A stretch of 64,000 bases of DNA from Lindgomyces ingoldianus (lineage: Eukaryota > Ascomycota > Dothideomycetes > Pleosporales > Lindgomycetaceae), in assembly GCF_010093535.1 (NCBI RefSeq), contig NW_022985179.1, positions 1,188,022 through 1,252,021 of the forward strand, given 5' to 3'. A model generated the notes under the pieces. It made no database searches, was not told the DNA's origin, and worked only from the letters and a program-made list of their open reading frames with translations. Shown piece by piece: positions 45,323 through 57,843 of this stretch (positions are counted from its first letter, which is position 1; each line of letters starts with the position of its first letter). The translations under genes were made by a program, and so were the position numbers.

Positions 45323-45602
45323 TGTCTGTACGCAGCAGCAGCGTCACGGTCTGGATACGAGCGATCGCGCACGAGCAGGACCACGTATCTATGTCACATG
45401 ATGCTTGTGCGCGAACCTCTGTGCGCAAACATCTAGATATCCCCCTTTTCCTCTGTACAGAGGAAAGACAAGAGTAATAGAACTAGAAACATGTTGCCCT
45501 TACCTTACCTACCTTGTACGCTGTGCACACTGTACACTACTCTTACTTTTGCTACTTAAGTGCTTATACTATAAGCAGCTAGCTGTTAGAGCTTATTTAA
45601 CA
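45323..45602 (+). repeat. 5' LTR of Copia B (280 bp)
   Basis: TGTCTGTACGCAGCAGCAGC...TTATTTAACA. Contains the GAACATCTAGATATCCCCC block and the CCTCTGTACAGAGG palindrome. A 70-codon open frame across it is not a gene. Confidence 0.92.
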
Positions 45603-48600
45603 CTAATTAGTAGTTAATTTAATTAACTATAAATTAGCAAGAGTAATAACAGAGTACCTACGCCTTGTAAGGTACTTTGTTTTGTTACCTATTCCTTAGG
45701 AAGAGTGACAGCAGAGTACCTACGCCCTATAAGGTACTTTGTTTAGTTACCTATCTCTTAGAATAGCAGATTAATCCTTTGCATTATATAGCAAGCTCTG
45801 CTACTATACAAAGTAAAGAGGAGATAGTGTAAGACGCACACTAAAGCTACTAAAGCTGCACAACCTAGCAGCTAGACAATAGCACATTAATCCTTTACAT
45901 TATACAGCAAGCTCTGCTACTGTATAAAGTAAAGAGGAGATAGTGCAAGGCGCACACTAAAGCTATTAAAGCTGCACAACCTAGCAGCTAGACAACAGCA
46001 GTACCTGCGCGATCTACTAGAAAAGTGATTAACTATACTATTATAATAGAATCCTATTAGCAACTAACAACTCTGCGTAATAACAGAAAGAACAAGGAAT
46101 AATTCTTATTATATAAATAACTTACAAAAGACATAGGGATATTAGAGGCAACACTATAAAATAAGACTAGCCTAGAGTACTAGAATAACAAGATTAATAT
46201 ATTAGAGGCTTTAATAAGCCTATAGACTTAATTATACATAAGTTACATAATTACTAATCTACATATAATAACTTAAAAGGGCGCTACTTTTCTAAGTGTG
46301 TATATAGAGAATTTTAAAGGATAAACACTACAAGACTTTTTAGCACTTAGCTATGTGTTTAAAAAGGAGCTTATATAAGTGCTAGAGGACAAAAGAATTA
46401 CACTACAGCTAGGCACTAAAGGTACCTAAGCCTAGAAGCTATATAATATAGCATAAAAAAAGTAATTAGACTAGAAAGGCTTTATATGTAACTTTTATTA
46501 CTATATAAAGCTCTGCATAAAAGCAGATTAAACATAATGCTGCTATTAGCACTAAATGTACTAGCATTACTTGCTCCTACACCTTAGCTAGCACTACACT
46601 AATTACTGTACAAACAATACATGCCACCCTACCTAACGCCTGCTCCACACCCTTAATTGTACACACCACCGCCTGCAGTAGTGTATGCACTACTAATACC
46701 ACCTGCACAATCTATACTACATCACAGCCTGTACAAACTTCTACTCTAGAGGGAAACTGCTAAAAAAAAACTTCTAGTAGATAAAATTATATAATTCTAA
46801 AAAGCATAAAAAAAATAATAACTATATAAGTTAACTATATAACATCTTTATAAATAAAATAAAGATTTTTATTAATCTATGTTAATAGCTAGATATCTAG
46901 AAAACTTAGTACATAGACATCTTTCTAAATATGCTAAAAAGTTAGGCAAATATGTACTATATATATAATATAGGCCTTAGACATAACTAGAAGCATTTAT
47001 ACAACACTTTAAGCAGTTACTTTAACACTAATGTAAACTATAGCTAGTACTAGATAGACTAAACAACAATAACTTTTACATAATACTAATAAAAAAACTT
47101 TAATAAAACTTTATATAAAGTCCTTAAAATAATAATTAATAAGCTTATACTTATATAAAAGGCACTAAAAACAAAATTTTAAAAAATTTTCTACTGCACA
47201 CTGCTATTATATAAGCCTATTAAGAATAACTAGAACTAGAACATGCTATGTTTACTATTAAGCTTTTATGTAAAGCCTTATTTAGTAACCTATAGGCATT
47301 ACTTTAAGTTACTATAGACTAAAAGGTAAACTAATACCTCTAGAAACTGCTTAATGTATACTACATAAACTGCTAATATAACTCTATATAATAAGAGTTT
47401 GTATAATAAGAAGAAAGCTTCTCTCTGTGTAGAAAAAAACAACATAGAAGATCTTTATCTAGGTTTAGGCTACAATCTAGAGATAACTATACACAGACAA
47501 AGAAGTGCTGTGTCTGCTATAAAAAAAATGTTAGTTATTAAACTACTTTTATAATAACTATACATAAGTAAAGAACTAGTATGTTACTTTATATAAAGAT
47601 TTTTATAATAAAACTTTATTATATAAAGCTATTACCTTATACATCTAAGACTTTAAAGGTTACCCTAAGAAAAAAAATAATTTGCATAATATAAAAAAAA
47701 TAAAATAAAAGGGTAAAGATGCTAAAAAAGCTGTTAACTACTTTACCTCTACTGCCTATCTATACTATGCAATAGAAGAGGACATCTACAGCATTAAACC
47801 TAAGAAATATGCTAAGCAGTTTATTCTTAATAACTAATACTATACAGTATACTAAGGTAAACTATAGAACATAAGCGCAGTAAAGATCTCTACTATTAGT
47901 AAGTTTTAACTTAAGGTGTACATATAAGAGAACTTATGTATAGAAATTAATTAAACACCTAGCTAAATAGATATTAGCTTTAAAAGCTAGACACTAAAAG
48001 AATTAATTAGTACTATACAAATCTAGAACTTAATTAGTCTAGTTACATACTATATTTTAGAGACTTTAACACTATTTCTGCTATTACTAGCAGATGCTAA
48101 CTAACTTAGGGCATACTTTAACAACATTTTAAATATTATTATACATAAAAATAAAACTACTGTTTTTATTATATAAAAATAAAGACACTTTTTTTTTAAT
48201 ATTAGTAAGAAAGAATTTATATCTTTTTTTACTAAATTAAAACTCTACTGCCTCTACTACTAATTTAGACACCCCTGCACAGAGAGACTTTAAAAGATGC
48301 TAACTAGCGCTAGCTATAACATTAATGCTGCAGTACTAGAAGAGATTAAGAAGTTCTGCTACTTCTGCTAATTATATAACTAGGCTCTATAAAGATTTAA
48401 GTTTATAATTAAAAATAACACCTACTTTAACTATAAAGTTATTATTAATGTTATATAAATTAATAATAAGAATATCTTATATGTTATTAATATAAACACA
48501 TTATTTTAGGCTGCTACATTTCTAATATCTATGTCTACACAAGATACCTAAGATGCACTGTGTAAATGCTAAATTAACACTTATTAAGAACCCTTAGACT

Positions 48601-48746
48601 ATATTATGCATAACTCTAGTATAAACTTTGCTTTAGAGGATTTTTAAGCTTATGCAAAGATTATAGAAGCTACATGCAGGCAGATGCCTGTAGAAGCATA
48701 TTAGGCAGTTAGAAAGGTTAAGCGTGTGCATACACCTCTCTAATAA

Positions 48747-48929
48747 GTGTTTAACATTCTAAAGACTAAGCTAGGTAACTGTACAGATAATAAGACTATC
48801 CTGCAGATAGCAGTTAAGGCTCTAAACAACACAGCTAGCCTACACAGTCTAGTACCCACGCTGCTAGTCTTTAGAGCATACCTAAGAATTAACCTAGACT
48901 CTCTGCTATTACTAGACATTATTACATAA
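48747..48929 (+). pseudogene. Copia B polyprotein remnant (end of integrase region)
   Basis: Sixty open codons with TILQIAVKALNNTASLHSLV and TLLVFRAYLRI. This is the plus-strand twin of 3529-3726; the two differ at about seven residues. It retains an AVKALN-T motif that is a signature of this Copia family. Confidence 0.72.
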
Positions 48930-50321
48930 GTAAGCGCTGTATAAAAAGTAATAAAAATACTTTAAAAAAACTATGTAAAAGTAAATATTAATTATATAAT
49001 TAACACTTATAATAGCTTTATAATATATAAAGTTCTTAACTTTTCTCTTAGCTTAAAGATTATAGCATAGAAAGAGAAAAAAGGCTAGACTAGCCTATAC
49101 AAGATTAAGAGCATTAAAAAAAAAGATGTTATTATTAAAAAAAAATAGCCTACTAAAGCTCTAATATACACAAGTTAAACTGTACTATAAAGAAAAAAAA
49201 AGACAACTTACCTATAATAAATAACTTAAATAAATTAATCTTTATATAAAGAGATCTTCTAAAGAAAAGAAAGAAAGAACAGCTTTATAAAAATATTATA
49301 AAGGCAGAACTAAAGCCTACTATAGACTAAGCCCCTTAGGATAGCAATGCTGCACTAGTGTAAAAGGAAGATATAAATACTAGAAGAAGTAAAAAGCAAA
49401 GAAAACCTATATAAAGTCTAGACTAGGTATTTCTAACCTAGAAAAAAAAATAATTAGGCCTTATTTATTAAGCTTTATATAGACAGTGTAATTACTACAC
49501 CTAAAAAACTATTTAAGAAATTAGACTGCATAGAGATAAACACTCTAATTACTAATAGCACTTTTAAAGTTATAGCGTATAACTTAATAAAGCATAAAGG
49601 TTAGATTTTTAACTTCTGCTTTATATAAAAAGTAAAAGGCAAAACAACTTAACTATATAAGAAATCCTGCCTAGTGTTTGCTAGCTACTTAAATAAAAAA
49701 AAGGGAGAAATCCTTACTTAGTTACTAACTATTTAAAGAATAAGCTAGAGACTACTTTTAGCTATAAAAGCAAGCCTAAGAGCTATGTACAGAATGCATT
49801 TTAAACTGCGTAATATTATATAAGTATACATTTAATTAATAGATAAGCTTATGCGCACACTATACATAAAGCTACTAAAGAAGATGCGCTAGAGCTTTCT
49901 ACTAAATATAATACTCTAGGTTGTATAACTCTTGTATAGAGCTACTAAATTAGGACTGTATTAGTTTAAGACATACTATAACTACTATAAAAAAAAGCTA
50001 CACATGCACATCTTTTTATATAACCCCTGCCTTTTAATTACTAATAAAGGAGAGCACACTTTTAGTATTACTAGCTTATAGATAAATAACACTTTAAGTA
50101 TTATAATAAAGAATTTTACATAAAGAGAAAAGAAAAAACTATAAAAAGTAAAGTTTTATATAAAAAGTAAAACTATTCTAGTAAAAAAGCAACTTATTAA
50201 GTTTAATAGGAAAAGAATTAAACTTACATATAACATAGTAGTTTTTACTTAAAAAAGATAAGTAAGCTACCTTTATATAATTAACTTAAAGGACAAAAAT
50301 GCTGCATAATAATATGTTAAG

Positions 50322-50596
50322 TGTGACAGTCCTACGCAGAGAGCTCTGTCGCGCGTCACATGACGAGCTGCCCGTGCAGCCAATCAGGATATAGGGGGTG
50401 CGACTGGCGCAACGCTATTGGTTCGCTTAGCGCTAGCGTCCTTGCTAGCGCCTCAGCGCCGCGAGCACTTCTTCTGCAGAGCTGCCCTTAAAGCTCCCCT
50501 TCTCCTCTCTATCTTAATGTAGCTGAAATAGAGCCGACCTACTCTGCCTTGCTTCCCCAGCTCTATACAGTAGTAGAGACAGTGCTTGTCATCACA
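50322..50596 (+). repeat. Solo LTR of Gypsy D family in Copia B
   Basis: Reverse complement of 25191-25465, bounded by a perfect duplication TTAAG (50317-50321, 50597-50601). Removing it rejoins the Copia B RT region, as shown by Copia A at 2140-2200. It has kept GCGCGTCACATGACG and TGATGACA-type sequence, so it is less decayed than its host. Confidence 0.92.
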
Positions 50597-51699
50597 TTAA
50601 GTAATATATAAAAGAGGCATATATTATATTTATATGTTAACTAAAGGCAGCATTTAACCTATCTATTACTGCATAAACTATAAACCTTTTATATAATAAC
50701 ATTAACACACTTAATGTATAAATCTAATAGTAGATAGATAATAGTAAGCGCAGTCTTACTTTTCTACTATTATAGCTTAATTACGCAAAGCTGTTTATCT
50801 TTATAAATAAATTATTTACTAATAATAAGAACCTTAGCTTATAGCTAGAATTTTTAATTATATTAAGTAATAAAAACTATATAAAGTAAAGCAACTACTT
50901 TAAAATACTAGGTAATATTATATACTAGAATTCTACTAAGTGTAAAAGAGTAACTAGGAGTGTTCTTACTAGTAAACTATATAAAATAGTTAAAAAGTTT
51001 AATAATATAATTATACTTAGTACAACTTTATAGTAAATTATATAAACACTTAAACTGCTACTAATTCTAGTAGTAATTTACATAGATTTAAAGTCTTTAT
51101 ATAATTACCTTATTAAGCTAGGCACTATTAGTAAAAAGTAACTTATAATTAATATTATGTTACTCTATAAATTATATAAAAAAAGAGAAATTACTAAGAT
51201 AAAGTAAATTAATAGGAAAAATAACTTAGTAAATGCATGTATAAAGAAAACACTAAACTAGGCTTTTTAATTATTAGTTCTAACTAACTACCTCTCTGTT
51301 TAGATAGAAGCATTTGTGGACTAGCTAGATCCTGTACGCAAAGATGCCTTAGACTAACTAGACTAATAATGCTTTTATATAAGGCTTATTTTTCTTTATT
51401 TATTTATTTGTATTGTACGCACTTATCTTTCTTATTATAAGGATCTATTACTACTAGCACTGTATAAAAAGAGAAAAGAGCTAGGGGATTATACAGCAGA
51501 GCTTAGAAAGTAAAGGATAAAAAAGAAAAAAGCTATTTACATAGCATAACTAGCTTATCCTAACGCACAGCATTACTAAGGGCAAGTCCTAATAAATAGG
51601 GTAGAGTAAAGGCAGAACATAATTAGATAGACCTACACAGACAGAAGGGAGGTAACACGTATAAAAGGTAACTCTTTAGACAAAAAGAAAAGTTGCTAG

Positions 51700-51979
51700 T
51701 GTCTGTACACAGCAGCAGCGTTACAGTCTAGATACAAGTAATTGCGCACAAGCAGGACCACATATCTATGTTATATAATGCTTGTGCGTGAACCTCTGTG
51801 CGTAAACATCTAAATATCCCCCTTTTTCTCTATACAGAGGAAAGATAAGAGTAATAGAACTAGAAACATGTTGCCCTTACCTTACCTACCTTATACGCTG
51901 TGCACACTGTACACCACTCTTACTCTTGCTGCTTAAGTGCTTATACTATAAGCAGCTAGCTGTTAGAGCCTATTCAACA
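51700..51979 (+). repeat. 3' LTR of Copia B (280 bp)
   Basis: TGTCTGTACACAGCAGCAGC...CCTATTCAACA. It has the same length as the 5' LTR and differs by transitions only, in both directions. Confidence 0.92.
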
Positions 51980-51984
51980 ATTTA

Positions 51985-52508
51985 TGTGTTTTAGTAGACT
52001 TACTACTATGTACCTAACTTACCTAAGAAGTCTATAATTAAGTATCTTTAGCACACTTTAGTGCTACTAAGACTTATTAGTTACTGTTCTAAAAGTACTA
52101 CTAAAAGGGTATAAAGGCTACTTATAAATAATATGTATAGAATTACCTTTTTTATTATAAAGCTTACTTAAAATAGACCTAAACTCTAGAGTTTATCTAC
52201 CTCTTTTTAATCTTTAATTAACTAATATAGCACTTATATATTAACTTTAAGAATTTTTTTAAAGATAAGTCTAGTTATAACTAGATTATAGTTATAATTA
52301 ATTACATGTCTAAATAAGCTATTTTTATTCTCTACTATAAAATAATTAATACCTAAAAAATAGCTACTTTATTTATTTAATAAGTGTACTATTTTACCTA
52401 CACACTTAAAACTATTCTTTTTAACTAAGGACTTTAGTTTATATTTAGTTTTTAGTCTAAATTTTGTTAAATTTTAAGCATAAAAGTTAAGCTTTTTACT
52501 GCTTATTA
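51985..52508 (+). pseudogene. Gypsy F integrase relic, first part
   Basis: Plus-strand pieces are YYVPNLPKKSIIKY (about 52008-52050), TTKRV (zinc-binding region), then ATLFI--VYYFTYTLKTILFN-GL-FI (about 52355-52450) and KVKLFTAY (about 52488-52508). They match the Gypsy blocks YVPDLPELR, LA-LFI--VF--HGLP--IISDRG--F and LSTAYHPQTDGQTER. The frame is cut exactly after TAY by the palindromic Fot1 derivative. Confidence 0.82.
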
Positions 52509-53608
52509 ACGTACTTTACAGGCGAGTTGCTTACACACCTAAGTTGCTTACTTTTGCTAAGACCCTACTAAACTACCCTTTCTACACTAATGCATTCCCT
52601 ATAACACTACTTAGACGCGCTAAAAAAATGTTAGATACAGCTTACACTCTAGGCTTTTAAACAAGACATAAAACTCTTAAAGAAATATGCTATTGCTATG
52701 TATAAAGTCTTATAAAAGATAATAAATAACTATAGCACTAGATAACCTTTATAAGCTAATTCTACAGCTAAATTACAAAGGCTAGGTAATAAAAAAAAGT
52801 AGGTAATTATTAAAACTATACTTAAGCTATATGCGTAAGAAATTTCCCCTTAGATAGCATTTATAGCTAATATAGCTAATTCTTTGCGCGCTAAGCATAG
52901 TCTAGGCTATATTTGTATAAACTAGCCTAGTATGTTTATAAAGCGTTATTTAAAGCTTAAAGTAACATTTAAGTGTAAGTACAACTATAAAAGAGCCTTT
53001 TATAAAAGTCCTAGAGTAATTTAGAGTAAGTTTAGCCTTATAAAGAATATTAAAGCTAAGTATAGCATCTAGGATAATAACATGTACAACTTTAGTAAGA
53101 TAGAGTTTATAATTAGCTAAATATTTTTTAACTATACTTACACTTAAAACTTTACTTTAAGCTTTAAATAACACTTTATAAACATACTAGGCTAGTTTAT
53201 GTAAACATAGCCTAGATTACACTTAGCGTGTAAAGAATTAGCTATATTAGCTATAAATGCTATCTAAAAAGAAATTTCTTACGCATATAGCTTAAGTATA
53301 GTCTTAATAATTACCTGCTTTTTTTTATTACCTAGCCTTTATAATTTAGCTGTAGAATTAGCTTATAAAGGTTATCTAGCGCTATAGTTATTTATTATTT
53401 TTTATAGAACTTTATATATAGCTATAGCACATTTCTTTAAGAGTTTTATGTTTTATTTAAAAGCCTAAAGTGTAAGCTATATCTAACATTATTTTAGCAC
53501 ATCTAAGTAGTGTTGTAGGGAATGTATTAGTGTAAAAAAAGTAGTTTAGTAGAGTCTTAGCAAAAGTAAGTAACTTAGGTGTGTAAGCAACTCGCCTGTA
53601 AAGTACGT
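52509..53608 (+). mobile_element. Palindromic Fot1/pogo derivative (copy 3)
   Basis: A 1100-bp element is bounded by TA (52507-52508, 53609-53610), with TIRs ACGTACTTTACAGGCGAGTT. The arms are about 485 bp and the loop about 125 bp, with the same breakpoint as copies at 17105 and 54331. The loop encodes KCKYNYKRAFYKSPRVI and NMYNFSKIEFII, as in Fot1-like proteins. It interrupts the Gypsy F integrase between TAY and the TDGQTER block. Confidence 0.88.
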
Positions 53609-54330
53609 TATAAGAAAATAAATAGCTAAATAAAGATTATAAATAAGTATATTAATTAAAGACTAAGGCTTTTTATATTTTTTTACTAAAATAACTAGAG
53701 TTTCTTACTACTTTTAATTAATTAAGCTTAGATAACTTTGCCTTATGTAATAATTAAAATGTTTTTGTATTAAGTCTTATATAAGTCTAAACTATGTTAA
53801 AGCTAGGACTAGAAACATTCTACAGAACCTATTACAGCTATAGACAAGCTAAATTATAAGGATGCCCTAGCATTAGTAGCCTACATGCATGCAGCCTAGG
53901 GGTTAGCTAAGACCTATATAGAAAAGGCTTAGAATTAGATGTAAACTATAGTTAACTACTACTACTAGCTAGTTAACTAAAAGGTTAGTAATATAGTCTA
54001 CCTAAACACTAAGAACTTAGCTGTTTAAAAACTTAGCTAAAAACTATTTAAATAATAAAAAGGCTTTTTTAAAGTACTTAAATAAGTTAAAAACTTATAC
54101 TACCTAAAGCTACTTTTAAAGTTAAAAATACATAACATCTTTACACTAAATGTACTTTATAAAGACCTTTAAAATCTACTTTTAGAATAAGAACTTTTAA
54201 AACCCTCTAAAATTACTATTAATAAAGTAAAGAAGTAGAAAGTAAAGGAAATACTTACTAGTAAGCTCTACTAAAAAACACTTAAGTACTAAGTAAAATA
54301 AGTAGAACATAACTCTAATTTAGTTTAGTA
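53609..54330 (+). pseudogene. Gypsy F integrase relic, second part, and start of chromodomain
   Basis: Reads TERL-like, then EFLTTFN and a MFLY-VLYK block (about 53690-53790), NILQNLLQL, DALALVAYMHAA (about 53860-53900), NIVYLNTKNLAV (about 53985-54030), KVKNLYYLKLLLKLKIHNIF (about 54075-54140), NLLLE, and KVKEILTSKLY-KTLKY-VK (about 54235-54300). These are the Gypsy integrase C-terminal and chromodomain series (GDKVYLSTKNL, H-VFH-DLL, EVE-IL-S-LY--KLQYRVKW). It is cut by the next Fot1 derivative. Confidence 0.82.
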
Positions 54331-55430
54331 ACGTACTTTACAGGCAAGTTGCTCACACACCTAAGTTGCTTACTTTTGCTAAGACCCTACTAAACTACTT
54401 TTTTTACACTAATGCATTCCCTACAACACTACTTAGACGTGCTAAAAGAATGTTAGATACAGCTTACACTCTAAGCTTTTAAACAAGACATAAAACTTTT
54501 AAAGAAATATGCTATAGCTATATATAAAGTTCTATAAAAGATAATAAATAACTATAGCACTAGACAACTTTTACAAGCTAATTCTACAGCTAAATTATAA
54601 AGGCTAGGTAATAAAAAAAAGTAGGTAATTATTAAGACTATACTTAAGCTATATGCGTAAGGAATTTCCTCTTAGATAGCATTTATAGCTAATATAGCTA
54701 ATTCTTTACGCGCTAAGCGTAATCTAGGCTATGTTTGCATAAACTAGCCTAGTATGTTTGTAAAGTGTTATTTAGAGCTTAAAGTAATGTTTAAGTGTAA
54801 GTATAACTATAAAAAAGCTTTTTATAAGAGTTCTAGAGTAATTTAGAGCAGGTTTAGCCTTATAAAGAATATTAAAGCTAAGTATAGCATCTAGGATAAT
54901 AACATGTATAACTTTAGTAAGATAGGGTTTATAATTAGCTAAATATTTCTTAACTATACTTACACTTAAAACTTTACTTTAAGCTCTAAATAACGCTTTA
55001 CAAACATACTAGGCTAGTTTATGCAAACATAGCCTAGATTACGCTTAGCGCGCAAAGAATTAGCTATATTAGCTATAAATGCTATCTAAGGGGAAATTCC
55101 TTGCGCATATAGCTTAAGTATAGTCTTAACAATTACCTGCTTCTTTTTATTACCTAGCTTTTATAATTTAGCTGTAGAATTAGCTTGTAAAGGTTATCTA
55201 GTGCTATAGTTATTTATTGTCTTTTACAGAACTCTGCATATAGCTATAGCACATTTTTTTAAAAGTTTTATATCTTATTTAAAAGCTTAGAGTGTAAGCT
55301 GTATCTAACATTCTTTTAGCGCGTCTAAGTAGTGTTGTGGGGAATGCATTAGTGTAGAAAGAGTAGTTTAGTAGGGTCTTAGTAAAAGTAAGCAACTTAG
55401 GTGTGTAAGCAACTTGCCTGTGAAGTATGT
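54331..55430 (+). mobile_element. Palindromic Fot1/pogo derivative (copy 4)
   Basis: A 1100-bp element has TA at 54329-54330 and 55431-55432. It is nearly identical in structure to the copy at 52509, only 722 bp away in the same orientation, but carries different transitions. It interrupts the Gypsy F chromodomain, which resumes at 55431 with a LKAFYNKHLN-like segment. Confidence 0.88.
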
Positions 55431-56677
55431 TATAAGGCTTTAAATTTTATAAGTTCTCTTTATAAACTAAAAGCTTTTTATAATAAGCATTTAAATTAGC
55501 TAAGACTTTTAAAAGCTTTATATAAGTAAATTAAAGCTTTTAAAGCTAGTGTAAAAGGCATAAATTACTTAGTAGATAATAAGGTATAAAAGTAAGAAGT
55601 AAATTTATAGTTATACATAATAGTATTACAACTTTATAGACATTGCGCTAGGGAGGTCTAACAACAAGCTGTTAGACACTTCTAGACACTTTTTTTTTCT
55701 ACTTTTTTTCCTCTTCTCTCTTTTTTTTTCTTTTCCCTTTAGACTCTCTTTTAAACCCCCTCTACTTTATTCTTAGCTGCCTAAGAGCGCTGTAATGTCT
55801 GCCTAAAGGTTAGACACTAGAGCCTCTAGGGCTAAAACCTAACAGAGCAGCTTAGTGTTTTAGTAGAATAAGGCTACCTAGACACTAGCTATAGAAAGCT
55901 TAGCCTTTTAGCTTTTTATAACCTATGCTACTTACACTAAGTTTTAAGTAGACTTTAAAATAGCTTTAAAGGCTTTTTTTTTATCTTTTTTCCTCTTTAT
56001 ATTTTAGGCTGCTGCCTATAAATTAAGATAGCTTTAAAGAACTAAGAATTCTTTCTTATAATATAAAAGAACTTATATGTGTGTTAGTAAACTATACCTT
56101 AGTAATATTAAACTATATTTATATAAAGTTATATTTTTTATTATGTAAAGTGTAATATTTTTTTAATTTAAAAGATTAATAAGAAAACTTAACTTAAAGG
56201 CTATAAGTAAAAGTATAGGCAGCTTACAAGCAGATAACTTAAAATGCCTCTAAAAAGGCTCTAGAAGAGGGGTAAAGCAGCATAGTAAATTTTTGTTAAT
56301 ACTATAATTAGTTAGCAGACTAAGATATAGAATATTAAGTATATAATAATACTTATAAAGTAAAGATTTAGATAATAGCTAAAAAAAAAAACTAATAATA
56401 TTAACTAGACTATATAAGTAAGGCAAGTAAACACTTATTACTATAAATAATAAATTTACTATATTAATAATAACTACACTACTAGTTACTACTAAATAAA
56501 AACATTATAACAAAGGCATTATATTAGTATTAGGTTTTTAGTCTATTTCTTAGTAACAAAAATTTTTAGTTAAGATAGTTATACTTATTATATTTTATTT
56601 AAATTAGTTTTAAAGTAGTTCTAAATACTTTCTAAACACTATAAATAAAAACTATTAGCTTATAAAAAGGGAAGTAG
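55431..56677 (+). pseudogene. Gypsy F 3' coding end and untranslated region
   Basis: The first 170 bp continue the chromodomain protein (KGFKFYKFSL, LKAFYNKHLN, YLVDNKV), resembling the F-NSP-KL--FH---P and DNKV end of Gypsy polyproteins. From about 55620 on no coding is recognisable: there are T-rich tracts at 55680-55740 and AT-rich sequence up to the purine tract before the 3' LTR. Confidence 0.65.
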
Positions 56678-56967
56678 TGTAATAATTCTATAAATTATTT
56701 TATCTTAGGTTGCTTAGATCTTATCTAAAGGGTTCCTATATTAGCCCTAACTATAACTTAACCTAGTCTCTTGCAGTTACCTCTATTCCCTTATGTATTT
56801 AGTTGCACCTTGCCCCTGTAGCTAGCTTAGTAGTTTTCTAATATCCTTTTGTACAAGGCCTATAGGTGTTAATAGCATTCCCAGGTTCAGAGTCCCCACG
56901 CACTCCCATATGCCTCTGAGTGGATTCCCACCGCATTCGGACCCATTGTCTTGCCTGCGCCGTTACA
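56678..56967 (+). repeat. 3' LTR of Gypsy F (290 bp)
   Basis: TGTAATAATTCTATAAATT...CCTGCGCCGTTACA. The last 90 bp (56875-56967) are nearly free of decay: CCCAGGTTCAGAGTCCCC and CTGAGTGGATTCCCACCG remain, where the 5' LTR has CCTAGGTTTAGAG and CTAAGTAGATTCC. Confidence 0.92.
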
Positions 56968-57843
56968 ATAACATCTTTATAAATACAATAAAGATCTTTA
57001 TTAATCTATATTAATAGCTAAATATCTAAGAAACTTAGTATATAGACATTTTTCTAAATATTTTAAAAGGTTATGTAAATATATACTATATGCATAACAT
57101 AGGCTCTAGATATAACTAGAAGCATTTATATAACACTTTAAGTAGTTACTTTAACACTAATATAAACTATAGCTAGTACTAGACTAACTAAATAATAATA
57201 ACTTTTATATAATGCTAATAAAAAAACTTTAATAAAAGTTTATATAAAGTTTTTAAAATAATAATTAATAAGCTTACACTTATATAAATAGCACTAAAAA
57301 TAATTTTTTTTAAAAATATTCTACTATACACTACTATTATATAAGCTTATTAAAGAGAACTAGAACTAGAACATGCTATGTTTACTATTAAGCTTTTATA
57401 TAAAGCCTTATTTAGTAATCTATAAGCATTACTTTAAGTTACTATAGACTAAAGAGTAAACTAATACTTCTAGAAACTGCCTAATATATACTATATAAAC
57501 TGCTAATATAACTTTACATAATAAAAAAGAAACTTTTCTTAACATAGAAGAGAACAATATAGAAGATTTTTATCTAGGTTTAGGCTACAATTTAGAAATA
57601 ACTATATATAAATAAAGAAGTGCTTTATTTACTATAAAAAATATTAGTTATTAAACTACTTTTATAATAACTATACATAAGCAAAAAACTAGTATATTAC
57701 CTTATATAAATATTTTTATAATAAAACTTTATTATATAGAGCTATTACCTTATACATCTTAGACTTTAAAAGTTACTTTAAAAAAAATTTGCATAATATA
57801 AAAAAAATAAAATAAAAAAGTAAAAAAGCTAAAAAAGCTATTA

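Larger units (their letters stand above)
45323..51979 (+). mobile_element. Ty1/Copia element B, both LTRs and TSD present
   Basis: A 6657-bp element has 280-bp LTRs at 45323-45602 and 51700-51979 and a perfect duplication ATTTA (45318-45322, 51980-51984). It includes a 275-bp solo Gypsy-D LTR at 50322-50596; without this it is about 6.38 kb. The plus strand gives, after a tandem-repeat leader, the integrase end (48747-48929), then KVKGKTT (about 49630), a YGIAEAG-like block, NPCLLITNKG (about 50025), and after the solo LTR an RNase H region with FTNNKNLSLQLEFLIIL (about 50815-50870), STKCKRVTRSVLTSKLYKIV (about 50935-51000) and LVNACIKKTLN-A. This is the RVT_2 Copia type of ascomycetes. It splits the Gypsy F integrase. 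Confidence 0.9.
38444..56967 (+). mobile_element. Ty3/Gypsy element F, expanded to 18.5 kb by nested insertions
   Basis: LTRs at 38444-38733 and 56678-56967 (290 bp each) are bounded by the 5-bp duplication ATAAC (38439-38443, 56968-56972), and a purine tract AAAAAGGGAAG precedes the 3' LTR. The internal coding order is gag, protease, RT (about 41500-41900), RNase H (about 42210-42540), integrase (51985-52508 and 53609-53850) and integrase C-terminus/chromodomain (about 53860-54330 and 55431-55600). Insertions are at 42745-42988, 43074-45173, 45323-51979, 52509-53608 and 54331-55430. All frames are broken by TAG/TAA. F itself sits in Copia C, whose sequence continues on both sides without loss. 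Confidence 0.9.
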
